A DNA stretch of 64,000 nucleotides from Armatimonadota bacterium (lineage in GTDB: Bacteria > Armatimonadota > Fimbriimonadia > Fimbriimonadales > Fimbriimonadaceae). The notes under the pieces were generated by a model that was not told the DNA's origin, searched no databases, and was given only the letters and a program-made list of their open reading frames with translations. The stretch spans positions 434,001 to 498,000 of the forward strand of contig WGMG01000002.1 in assembly GCA_016125185.1 (NCBI GenBank), read 5' to 3'. The first letter of the stretch is position 1; every line of letters starts with the position of its first letter. The translations under genes were made by a program, and so were the position numbers. Below are positions 16,677-25,157 of the stretch, one piece after another.

Positions 16677-17498
16677 CTATGCGGCTGATGCAAAAGCCTG
16701 CTGACCGAGTTGCGTCGCCCAAGACGCCTGAGTCTTGAGGTACGCGGCCAGAGCCTGCTGATACAGCGAATTGGTCGTGGTGCTCGACGTCGAGTCACTG
16801 GATGATTGATTGTTGTTGTTTCGAACCGCGTCGAACGCGTCTCGAACTTCGGAACGTTGGCTGTCCGAAAGCGAGTCCATCTGCTCCTTTCGCTTCGCCA
16901 TGATTTCGTCGTCGGATGAACCGCTGTCCTTCATCTTGCTGATTTCGTCTTGGAAATTCTGAAGCGTGGTCGCGAGATCCGAATCCGTATCCTTCAGCGA
17001 CGAGATCATGCTGCTGATCTCGCTGTCCGAAGGCGGAGGACCACCAGGTCCACCCGGCCCGCCGGGTCCACCAGGGCCTCCCGGGCCACCAGGTCCGCCG
17101 GGACCGCCCATGCCTTGCGGGCCGCCCTGCTGTCGGTCGCCAAAGACCGACTTCAATTCCGATTTCTCCGTGTCCGAAAGCGAATCCATGTTCTCCTTCA
17201 TCGCACTTCGGATGTCATCTTCCGACGCACCGTCCGCCTTCATCTGGTCGATCTTCTGGTGAAAATCCTCCATCTTCTGAGCGAGCGCCGGGTCGGTGTC
17301 CTGCAGTTTCGCAAGGGCTGCCTGCTGAGCCGCTTCGTCGCGACGGGGTGGCCGTTGGACACTGGTTGTACTGCTATCCGTGCCTGTCGTGGACGAACTG
17401 CAACCCGAGGTCGACGCGAACTGAGTGAAGCCGCTTGCCGCGGCGCTCTGAGTCGCATACAGACCGGAGCTATAGCTGCCCAATCCATTGATTGTCAT
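16677..17498 (-). CDS. duplicated helical protein with Gly-Gly-Pro linker
   Basis: A 273-residue product; ATG at 17498 lies 6 nt after an AGGAG, so the longer upstream frame is rejected. The first 50 residues are Ser/Thr/Gly-rich. Two homologous acidic helical units (about 65-120 and 165-220) share the pattern KMKxxGxSxDxI and MDSLSDxxxSELKxxF. They are separated by a linker of about eight GGP repeats (about 128-155). No signal peptide or membrane segment is seen. The C-terminus is Ala/Gln-rich. It stands beside the two-component pair; a TTCAT repeat lies 72 bp upstream. The family is unknown; some resemblance to helical metal- or stress-binding proteins is too weak to use. Confidence 0.8.
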   Translation of the reverse strand: MTINGLGSYSSGLYATQSAAASGFTQFASTSGCSSSTTGTDSSTTSVQRPPRRDEAAQQAALAKLQDTDPALAQKMEDFHQKIDQMKADGASEDDIRSAMKENMDSLSDTEKSELKSVFGDRQQGGPQGMGGPGGPGGPGGPGGPGGPGGPGGPPPSDSEISSMISSLKDTDSDLATTLQNFQDEISKMKDSGSSDDEIMAKRKEQMDSLSDSQRSEVRDAFDAVRNNNNQSSSDSTSSTTTNSLYQQALAAYLKTQASWATQLGQQAFASAA

Positions 17499-17569
17499 GT
17501 GTTTCTCCTGGAGCCTAGTAAAATTCTTGGGTACCCACCACCTCGACCGCCACAAAATCCGTCGATTTC

Positions 17570-17585
17570 TTCATGTCTTCTTCAT
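17570..17585. promoter_or_regulatory. TTCAT-N6-TTCAT operator, copy 3
   Basis: TTCAT at 17570 and 17581, again offset by 11 bp, in the divergent region between the GGP-repeat protein (minus) and the PLAT-like protein (plus). GGTTGAATA is not present here, so the regulated direction is unclear. Confidence 0.5.
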
Positions 17586-17727
17586 AGCTGAAGAAGCTTG
17601 TCAAGTTTCGCCTTGAATGTCTTCTTTACCGACGGTCCTACTATATGCTGGGTTCAAAGGTCTGATTAGTTGTCAAGCTAAGCCTGCAAGCTCTTCGTCC
17701 GATCGATCGTCAACCACCACTAATCCC

Positions 17728-19191
17728 ATGATTCTCTCCACCCTCGTCGCCTACGCCGCCATGGCCGGACAACCAGCCATGCGCGACGACACGATCTCGC
17801 GCATCCAAGTCACCATCACCACCGGTGCCGACGACATGCGATCGGACAGCGCCGGAATGGTCGTCCTGCAATACTCCGATTCGCGGCATCAGATCGCCCC
17901 GCTGAAGGGAGCCAACGAGTCTCTCGGTTCAAATTCATCCAAGACGCTGACCTTGACGCCCAACGTCCCCAACCTCAAGCTCACCGACCTCTATCACGTT
18001 CGCGTCGACTTCAGTTCGGGTACCGCCACTGGCTACAACGACAAATGGACCCTTGACGGCGTGAAAGTCGTCGCCACCATGGGCCGCAACGAGGTCACGC
18101 TCTACAACCGCCAGCACATGGGCATGCACCTCCAGGAATCTCAGCACTGGACCTCCACGCCATTCGATGCCAGTAGCCTCAGCGACGTCATCAACGCCGC
18201 CAACTTTTGGGTCGAGCTCGACGGCGTCGAAGGGCAGAACTCCAACACGCAGTTCATCATGGACCTCGAAGCTGACGACGGCCGGGCATGGTCGGGCAAG
18301 CGAAGCGCCGCTATGATCCAGGATCACGGCTACCCCGGCGTCCGCGCCGAGGCCCAAACCCAAGACAAGGTCGCCGTCAAGTCGATTCGCACCTTCCGAA
18401 TCGGCTACGGAAAGACCTTCTCGACCGCCTCTGACCGCACCGCAGCCGGATCGCCCGGAGGCCACTTCACCATCCGCACCGCCCGCGTGTATTACCGAAC
18501 CAGCGACACCGCCGCCCCTCAGGAATACTGCACCTTCAACGAAGTCAACTTCCGCTTCGCCGATGGCGGCTGGTGGCAAGCGCCTATCATGAAGCGCTAC
18601 AAACGGGAGCCCGGCTTTCCCATCCAAGCCGTACAAATCGAATACCTCACCGGTGGCGACGACCTGCGCCGCATGAGCTTCTCCAATCCTGACCAAGAGG
18701 TTTGCAACAGCCGACTCGAAACCACCTTTACCGTCCCCATCGTTCCGCTGCCTGGCCGCAACTTCTGCGACTGGATCGTGCACGGAGACTGGGTCCGAAG
18801 CGTGATGCACCATACGCAACCGATGGTCATGCAGGATGGCGACGAATTTCCTCAAGGTTGGACGGGGACATTTGCGTCGTACGGTCGATTTGAAAAGACT
18901 TTCCGGGCCGTTGGGACCCCGTACTTGATGTCCTCGGATCTGGCCAGTCTCCTCGTCACCTTCAAGCGCGGAGCCGGAGGCGACTTCCACTCTGGAGGCG
19001 GCGCGCTCGACAACCTTCTCCGCCAACCCGACGACTGGGACCTCGCCGGAATCATCGTCTCTGCCGGCGGCCCCGACCACCCCATGCGTCGACTCTATTC
19101 GAACTTCACGATCAACCAGCACATGAACCGAATGGACCAAACCTGGAAATCCCCCAACTTCGAAACCCTGCAACTCCGCCGCGCACCTTAA
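17728..19191 (+). CDS. secreted protein with PLAT/LH2-like segment
   Basis: ATG at 17728 gives 487 residues with a short signal peptide (MILSTLVAYAAMAGQPA); an upstream extension in the same frame lacks one. Residues about 22-115 show ISRIQVTITTGADDMRSDSA, later YHVRVDF and DKWTLDGVKVVA, which fits a PLAT/LH2-type beta sandwich. A second beta-rich region follows, with many Trp and Asp residues (FNEVNFRFADGGWWQAP). No catalytic motif is recognised. No clear ribosome-binding site precedes the ATG. Regulation by the upstream TTCAT repeat is possible. Confidence 0.7.
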   Translation: MILSTLVAYAAMAGQPAMRDDTISRIQVTITTGADDMRSDSAGMVVLQYSDSRHQIAPLKGANESLGSNSSKTLTLTPNVPNLKLTDLYHVRVDFSSGTATGYNDKWTLDGVKVVATMGRNEVTLYNRQHMGMHLQESQHWTSTPFDASSLSDVINAANFWVELDGVEGQNSNTQFIMDLEADDGRAWSGKRSAAMIQDHGYPGVRAEAQTQDKVAVKSIRTFRIGYGKTFSTASDRTAAGSPGGHFTIRTARVYYRTSDTAAPQEYCTFNEVNFRFADGGWWQAPIMKRYKREPGFPIQAVQIEYLTGGDDLRRMSFSNPDQEVCNSRLETTFTVPIVPLPGRNFCDWIVHGDWVRSVMHHTQPMVMQDGDEFPQGWTGTFASYGRFEKTFRAVGTPYLMSSDLASLLVTFKRGAGGDFHSGGGALDNLLRQPDDWDLAGIIVSAGGPDHPMRRLYSNFTINQHMNRMDQTWKSPNFETLQLRRAP

Positions 19192-19729
19192 ATCCCTTCC
19201 CCTTTTTCTTGAAAAGGGGAAGGGTAGGGATGGGGGTCCATCCAAAGTCGTGGTATTCGGGCCCGCGGACGAGTGAGGGAAATCCACCGAAAGCCCCAAA
19301 AGGGGCGAGCCTAAGATCCCTCTCCAAATTGTCCGCAGGAAATCTGGAGGGTCCGCAGTTGGAACTGCCACAAATGCAGTTTCAATGTGGAAGAGTGTCT
19401 CCTGACTCGTGTCAGGAGACGGGAGGGGAAAATCCGCTCAAAAGCAAAATGGCCCGAAAATCTACGGAGCAGAGCGACCCCTTTTTCCTCTCCTCCCAGG
19501 AGAGGACCTTCGCGCGACGCCAGGAGCTCGCGAAGAGGTGAGGTAGAGAATTCCAGCCAACCTTGCGTTACCCACGAAACGTTTAAGGTCGGGCGACCGA
19601 TCCTAGAGGGGACCCATCCGCAAAATCGCCCCAAAAAGCCCAGACATGAATCCCAAAACCCACCTTAACACCACCATCATATTCCCGCCCAATCCCAACC
19701 CCCACCAATCGGTGTAGACTGGTCAAACC
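19192..19729. repeat. intergenic repeat cluster
   Basis: A 538-bp stretch without a gene. It contains hairpin repeat B copy 2 (19395-19427, CTCCTGACTCGTGTCAGGAG) and repeat C copy 1 (CCTCTCCTCCCAGGAGAGG at 19487-19505, then AAGAGGTGAGGTAGAGAA near 19532-19549). Repeat C recurs at 51822-51940. The remaining sequence holds no recognised site. Confidence 0.65.
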
Positions 19730-22243
19730 ATGTTGACCAGCCTTCTCACCGCCGTCATCGGCTACCAACAGCCGGCCATGCTTCCCATCGGCAAATACAT
19801 CAGCCCCGAAGGAACTAGCGTCGAAATCGGCAGTTACCCGCTCAACATGGCCCTCAGCAATGACGGAAAATACGCCGTCGTCACGACCTGCGGCTTCCGC
19901 GAAGCCCTCAGCGTCGTCGATGTCAAAACCGGCGCGATCGTCAGCCAAGTCGACTACAAAAACTCCAGCAATAACCCTAACGACGACGGCCTCTACTACG
20001 GCCTTGCCGTCCACCCCAAAACCGGCGATGTCTACGTCTCCCGTGGCGCGCAGGATAAAGTCACCACCTACAGCATGAAGGACGGCCATCTCGCCGACGT
20101 CGGAACCCCGATCAGCCCGGAGCTTCCCGCCAGCCGAAATAAGCTTCCCTACCACTTCGCCGGCCTCGCCTTTAACTCCAATGGCTCACGCCTGATGGTC
20201 GTCAACAACCAGACCTCGCGGGCCACCGATTTCAAAGGTTCCGTCACCTTCTACAACTCCTCCACCGGCGAATCGCTTTTCGAGGTCCCCACCTCCGGCT
20301 TCCCCCTCGCATGCGCCTACCTCACCCTCGGCCCTTCCGCCGACAACAAAGCCTACGTCGGCTCTGAACGAGACGGAGTCGTTGACGTCGTCGACATACC
20401 CTCCCACACTGTCACCAAGAGCATTCGCACCGGCAACGCCCCCGTCGGCATGCTCCTCAGCAAGTGGCAGGACAAGCTCTACGTTGCCAATAGCGGAAGC
20501 GACACCATCAGCATCATCGACACCAAGACGGACAAGGTCATCGACACCATCACGGTTCGCCCGCCTGAGATGCGCGGGCTGCCCGGCGCTGGTCCCCTCG
20601 GCCTCGCCCTCTCCGATGACCAAAAAACGCTCTACGTCACTCTCGGCGACATGGAATCGCTCGCCGTCATCGACCTCGCCAAGCGCTCCCTGACCGGCTA
20701 CGTCCCCACCGGATGGCTCCCCACCAGCGTGATCCAAAAGGGCGGAAACCTCCTCGTCACCTCGGCCAAAGGTATCCAGTCAAAGAACCCCAACGGGAAG
20801 CCCGTCGGCGACAAAGGCACCTACGTTCAGGACATCATCGCGGGCACCGTCACACACCAGATGACGCCCAAGAAGTCCAGCCTCAAGAAGTCCACTGCGC
20901 TCGTCATCGCCAACAACCGCATCAAGCCCGGCCTCAACAGCCCAATGGCAACCGAGCTGAAAAACCCCGGTATCAAGTACGTCATCTACGTCATCAAAGA
21001 AAACCGCACCTACGACAACGTCCTCGGCGATCTCACGCAAGGTAAGGGCGACCCGTCCCTCACCCTCTTTCCCCGCGCCGTCTCGCCTAACCAGCACGCC
21101 CTCGCCGAGCGATTCGTCCTCCTCGATAATTTCTATGTCTGCGCCGAAGTCAGCCAGGACGGCTGGCAATGGTCGATCAGCGGAATGGCCAGCCCCTACG
21201 GATCGCGCAACACGCCCTACAATTACAGCGGACGCGGGCGAAGCTACGACACCGAAGGCCAAAACAACGGCGAGCCGGTCGAGCTATTCGACATCAACAA
21301 TGTCGCCAAACCCGCTGCCGGATACATCTGGGAAAACTGCGAAAAGTCGAAAGTCTCCTACCGAAACTACGGCATGTTCGTCCAGTTCATCGACCCGAGC
21401 GACAAGCGCAACACGCTCTACCCCGACGCCAAGGATAGCTTCCCCGTCATTAAGTCGCTACTTGATCACACCGACTCCAGCTTCCGTCACTTCGACAATA
21501 TGTACGCCGATTCGCCGATCTACTCCGAGTATGGTTTCACGTTCAAGGGCCAGCTCAAAACGTACGGCGAGAACGAGATGACCAACCGCTTCGATGAGTG
21601 GAAGAAGGAGTTCGACGAGTACGTCGCTAAGGGCGAAATGCCGCGCTTCCAAAGCATTCGTCTTGGTAATGACCACACCATGGGCACCCGCTCCGGCGTC
21701 CCCACGCCCCAAAGCCTGGTCGCCGATAACGACTACGCCGTGGGCAAGCTCGTCGAAGCCGTTTCGCACAGCCCATTCTGGAAAGAAACCGCCATCTGCG
21801 TGCTGGAAGACGACGCCCAAGCTGGAATCGACCACATCGACGCTCACCGCTCTACCGCCTACGTCATCTCGCCGTACATCAAGAAAGGCACCATCGACAG
21901 CCGCTTCTACAATACCGATTCCATGCTCCGCACCATGGAAGTCCTGCTCGGAATGCCGCCTATGTCCCAGTATGACGCCGTCGCCAACCCGCTCCTCTGC
22001 TTCGGAACAACGGCCGACAACGACGAACCCTACACCGCCATCATGCCGTCTAAGGACATCGTCTGCCAGGTCAACACCAAAGCCGCGTACCGAAGCAAGG
22101 ATAGCGAACGCATCCCCCGCTTCGCCGAAGAAAGCGAGATCGACGAAGAGCTGAACGACATTCTCTGGAAGTCAATCAAAGGCACCAACTCCCCAACTCC
22201 GAAACCTAGGTATAGCCTGCTTTCAACCAAGGACCGCGACTAA
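19730..22243 (+). CDS. YncE-like beta-propeller / phosphoesterase fusion
   Basis: An 837-residue product. The N-terminus (MLTSLLTAVIGYQQP) is a probable signal peptide. Residues about 30-370 are YVTN/YncE-type propeller blades (VSVVDVKTGAI, KLYVANSGSDTISIIDTKT, YVTLGDMESLAVIDLAK). The C-terminal part (about 415-800) is a phosphoesterase of the acid phosphatase/phospholipase C-like family, with IYVIKENRTYDNVLGD, DGWQWSISG, and the metal-site pattern CVLEDDAQAGIDHIDAHRS. Proteins with this architecture are thought to act on phosphate esters outside the cytoplasm; the substrate is unknown. It stands alone between repeat-filled gaps. Confidence 0.88.
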   Translation: MLTSLLTAVIGYQQPAMLPIGKYISPEGTSVEIGSYPLNMALSNDGKYAVVTTCGFREALSVVDVKTGAIVSQVDYKNSSNNPNDDGLYYGLAVHPKTGDVYVSRGAQDKVTTYSMKDGHLADVGTPISPELPASRNKLPYHFAGLAFNSNGSRLMVVNNQTSRATDFKGSVTFYNSSTGESLFEVPTSGFPLACAYLTLGPSADNKAYVGSERDGVVDVVDIPSHTVTKSIRTGNAPVGMLLSKWQDKLYVANSGSDTISIIDTKTDKVIDTITVRPPEMRGLPGAGPLGLALSDDQKTLYVTLGDMESLAVIDLAKRSLTGYVPTGWLPTSVIQKGGNLLVTSAKGIQSKNPNGKPVGDKGTYVQDIIAGTVTHQMTPKKSSLKKSTALVIANNRIKPGLNSPMATELKNPGIKYVIYVIKENRTYDNVLGDLTQGKGDPSLTLFPRAVSPNQHALAERFVLLDNFYVCAEVSQDGWQWSISGMASPYGSRNTPYNYSGRGRSYDTEGQNNGEPVELFDINNVAKPAAGYIWENCEKSKVSYRNYGMFVQFIDPSDKRNTLYPDAKDSFPVIKSLLDHTDSSFRHFDNMYADSPIYSEYGFTFKGQLKTYGENEMTNRFDEWKKEFDEYVAKGEMPRFQSIRLGNDHTMGTRSGVPTPQSLVADNDYAVGKLVEAVSHSPFWKETAICVLEDDAQAGIDHIDAHRSTAYVISPYIKKGTIDSRFYNTDSMLRTMEVLLGMPPMSQYDAVANPLLCFGTTADNDEPYTAIMPSKDIVCQVNTKAAYRSKDSERIPRFAEESEIDEELNDILWKSIKGTNSPTPKPRYSLLSTKDRD

Positions 22244-22276
22244 GAGAGCAACAGCCAACTGCAAGAGTCCAAGTTT

Positions 22277-22311
22277 TCTGCACTCTGCACTCTGCACTCT
22301 GCACTCTGCAA
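22277..22311. repeat. heptamer tandem repeat, locus 1
   Basis: TCTGCAC is repeated four times, followed by TCTGCAA, all at a 7-bp period. AACCAAGATATCCCTTAG follows; a similar tail (AACAAAGATATCCCTTGG) follows locus 2 at 24721. The gap to the next gene (22312-22499) also holds CCCGC-TTC-GCGGG and a GACCCGATTCATCGGGTC palindrome. Confidence 0.85.
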
Positions 22312-22499
22312 AAACCAAGATATCCCTTAGTAAAGAGTCGGTAAGCGAGGAGTGATCAAGCGAATGGGGCGTTAGCGGCATCCCGCTTCGCGGGACGAGG
22401 GATAGATTACAAATCCAAATCCCATAGCAAAGACCCGATTCATCGGGTCCGACCCGAACCCCGTCACGCCTTGTCACGCGCTCCTCTTACAATCCTCTT

Positions 22500-24716
22500 A
22501 TGAAAGGATTGTCGCGGCGCAATTTCCTTGTTTCGGCAGGGTCGATATCTCTAGGATCGATGGTGCTCGGCGGCTGTGCCGGACTCTTCGCCACCTCCGG
22601 CGGAGCCGCCGGCAGCGGGACGCTCACCAAAATGACGTTCAACGGCACGGTCGCCATGCCAACCGGCGCCGATCCTGCCTCCCTCCTTCTGGTGGGTCCG
22701 AATGGCAAGACCGCAATCGCGTCCGGCGCGTTCCAACTAGTCGGCTTCCAGGACTTTCCCTCCCTCGTTTCCATCATCGAACCAGCATCGGGCAAGACCA
22801 TCCTCCTCGGTATGCTTGATCCCGCCTCGACGACTCACGCAATCGACATCGGCAACTGCGCTGCAACCCTCCTCTTTCTTGCTCTGGGTGGTAGCCAACT
22901 CTTCGGTGACGAGCGCCAAGCCTTCTGGACCCAAGTAGCGGCAAATTCGTCTCTGTCGGCCCTAACCGCTGTTATTTCTGATCGTCTGGTCGCCGACCTC
23001 TACGCCTTTGAAAACAGCGATCCTCAGATTGTCCAGGCTCTGGACGATGCGGCGAACGCTTATGCTGGCGCAAGCTTTGCGCGCTCCCAGCGATCGTCGC
23101 CGAAAGCAAACCGCCTCGGTGATGCTGGACTTAAAATCACAGTCCAAGAAAGCCCTTCCGAAGGATTTGCCCTTGGCAACGGCAATAACGCCGGTCTCGT
23201 CATCGGAACCCAAACACGACGGGAAGGTATCGCCCGCTTGTATAACGTCGCCTACAACGACAGCACCGGTTCGTTTTTCGAGGTCGTTCCCGAACTCGTC
23301 GTCGGTAATCCCATCCGCCTCGCCCCCAACTCATCCTCCAACCTGATTCCCCTTAAATTGAACGTCGACCACCGCACCGAGCACTTCAGCGTCATCGGAC
23401 TCTCGCCCGTGTTCGATTCCCCAGAGACTTTTGCCTTCACTGACCCCAAGCTTGAAGGCTACAAAGCCACTTGGCGAGCCGACCTCGTCCATCTCTACCG
23501 CCGCGCCGCCGTCGGCTTAGCCGCCAAGTGCTACCTCGAAGCTCTTGGCATGTCGGGAGTGACCGTCCCCTCCGATGCCCTCGATACAGCGGTTTCAAAC
23601 CTGCAAAGTTTAGGCGGAGACGCCAACTCCCTGATTCAGACTTCAGGTGAGGGGTCGGGGCTATCGTCCCTCATCCAGACTTTTGCCCAGTTGGCTCGCT
23701 CCAGCGACACCGTCGCCCTTGATATTCTCGCCTCCATCGCTCCCATCGTCCAAACTTCGAACCCAGTTCTCTACTACGATCTCTCGCACCGCAACTACGT
23801 TTCCGAACAGCTTGTCGCCTTTCGCGGCAAGCTTCGCATGCTGGCCTTTACAGGTGCTTTGGCGCTGTCTCTCAAGCTTGGACCCGAGTACCGAGACCTT
23901 ACCACCGGCGGCAACGCCGCCAAACTGTGGGCCGATTGTGGACTTGACGCCGTCCGCCTCGATCCCTCTGGTGGCACCTATCAGTCAGGCGTGAACCAAA
24001 CGATTCATGCTATTGTCGATGGCGACGCGACGGGCCTTACCTACGCCTGGACGCTCGGTAGCGTCACTAATTCGATGCTTGACGACGGACATGGGAACAC
24101 AGGTTTTATGTTCGAAACCGATCAGGCGATTGTTACATTCAAACCTGGCCCGACCTCGCTTGGCTTCGCCCAAATCAGCGTCATCGTCTACCGAGGAACC
24201 GGTCAAGACCGCGTCGAAGTAGGCCATGCGAACAGCATTCTTAACCGCCAAGGTTCGACCGACCTTGAGGTCTACACCTATGAGACCCCGTACACGGGCG
24301 GCATCACCACGTACCTCTACTTGATGGCTGTTGTGGACAAACCCAAGACAGCCGAAGGTGGAAACCACTATCAAGGCGGGACCTATGTCATCGATGTTTT
24401 ATACCAAAACACGAGTGAGCCCTCCAAGAGCGGCACGGCCCACTACGTCTTCCCGATTGCGCCATACACCGGACTTCCTGCCGCCAACGACCGCCCCGAA
24501 GTCGCGGGAAGCAAAATCACTCCGACCGTTGCGCAGAAGACCAGTATTTGGGCTGGAGTCGACTTGTACGACCTGGGAGATCGACTGTGCATCATTAAGG
24601 CTCGGGGCCAGTACGATTCCAACACTTCGCAAGAGAACAAGGATGCCACATACGCAGCCGTTGCTTCAGATGATGTCTACACCCAGATCACAGGCGTATT
24701 TAATGGCACGGGCTAA
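22500..24716 (+). CDS. Tat-exported lipoprotein, unknown function
   Basis: A 738-residue product. The N-terminus MKGLSRRNFLVSAG is a twin-arginine signal, and the lipobox LGGC gives a lipid-anchored Cys near residue 26. The middle part is helical and Ser/Leu-rich. Residues about 495-570 look like a PKD/Ig-type beta domain (TIHAIVDGDATGLTYAWTL). The C-terminus is another beta-rich part. There is no catalytic motif. No ribosome-binding site is visible before the ATG. The neighbouring secreted phosphoesterase is in the same orientation, 256 bp upstream, but probably not in the same transcript. Confidence 0.78.
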   Translation: MKGLSRRNFLVSAGSISLGSMVLGGCAGLFATSGGAAGSGTLTKMTFNGTVAMPTGADPASLLLVGPNGKTAIASGAFQLVGFQDFPSLVSIIEPASGKTILLGMLDPASTTHAIDIGNCAATLLFLALGGSQLFGDERQAFWTQVAANSSLSALTAVISDRLVADLYAFENSDPQIVQALDDAANAYAGASFARSQRSSPKANRLGDAGLKITVQESPSEGFALGNGNNAGLVIGTQTRREGIARLYNVAYNDSTGSFFEVVPELVVGNPIRLAPNSSSNLIPLKLNVDHRTEHFSVIGLSPVFDSPETFAFTDPKLEGYKATWRADLVHLYRRAAVGLAAKCYLEALGMSGVTVPSDALDTAVSNLQSLGGDANSLIQTSGEGSGLSSLIQTFAQLARSSDTVALDILASIAPIVQTSNPVLYYDLSHRNYVSEQLVAFRGKLRMLAFTGALALSLKLGPEYRDLTTGGNAAKLWADCGLDAVRLDPSGGTYQSGVNQTIHAIVDGDATGLTYAWTLGSVTNSMLDDGHGNTGFMFETDQAIVTFKPGPTSLGFAQISVIVYRGTGQDRVEVGHANSILNRQGSTDLEVYTYETPYTGGITTYLYLMAVVDKPKTAEGGNHYQGGTYVIDVLYQNTSEPSKSGTAHYVFPIAPYTGLPAANDRPEVAGSKITPTVAQKTSIWAGVDLYDLGDRLCIIKARGQYDSNTSQENKDATYAAVASDDVYTQITGVFNGTG

Positions 24717-25157
24717 ACCTGTGCTCTGTGCTCTGTGCTCTGCACTCTGCAAAACAAAGATATCCCTTGGCGAAACAGCTCCCGACGGGTGCCAAGCGTA
24801 GGGCTGTAAGCCCGTTTCAGTTTAGCCCAGTCCGGAGAGCCGAAAATCGGCTCGAAGGGCTGGGTAATGATCCGAGCCAGTAAGAGTCCATGGAGCGAAG
24901 TCGAAGACCCGATTTATCGGGGCCAACTCAAAAAATATCTCTCCGACCAAACCTTCGCCAGAAAAGCGCCACCAAGATACTTCTCCGAATAGGGTCCGCC
25001 AGAAGGGTGCCAAAAAGGCACGCTTCTGGTGGAGAAGTCGGTGAGGTGTCGAAGACAGCGAACCGGATGAGGGGAACCCAACTCTCGTTGCGAAGCGGAG
25101 ACCCCGATTCATCGGGGCCAACTCCCAATAAAACTGCCATAATCCAGAGGTCCATCC
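24717..25157. repeat. intergenic repeat cluster with heptamers and repeat A copy 2
   Basis: A 441-bp gap. GTGCTCT repeats three times at 24721-24741, then GCACTCT, then the GATATCCCTT tail also seen after locus 1. Repeat A copy 2 lies at 24797-24900. A hairpin-type repeat with AGAAGTCGGTGAGGTGTCGA (25042-25061) and two CCCGAT-T-ATCGGGG palindromes follow. No gene is present. Confidence 0.75.

Noticed and set aside
17935-19371. A 478-residue minus-strand frame
   Set aside because: It lies antisense to the secreted PLAT-like gene, has skewed composition rich in Gly, Val, Asp and Arg and no recognisable domain, as expected for a shadow of a GC-rich gene.
22281-22311. A CRISPR array
   Set aside because: The repeat unit is 7 bp with no spacers, and no cas genes are in the window.
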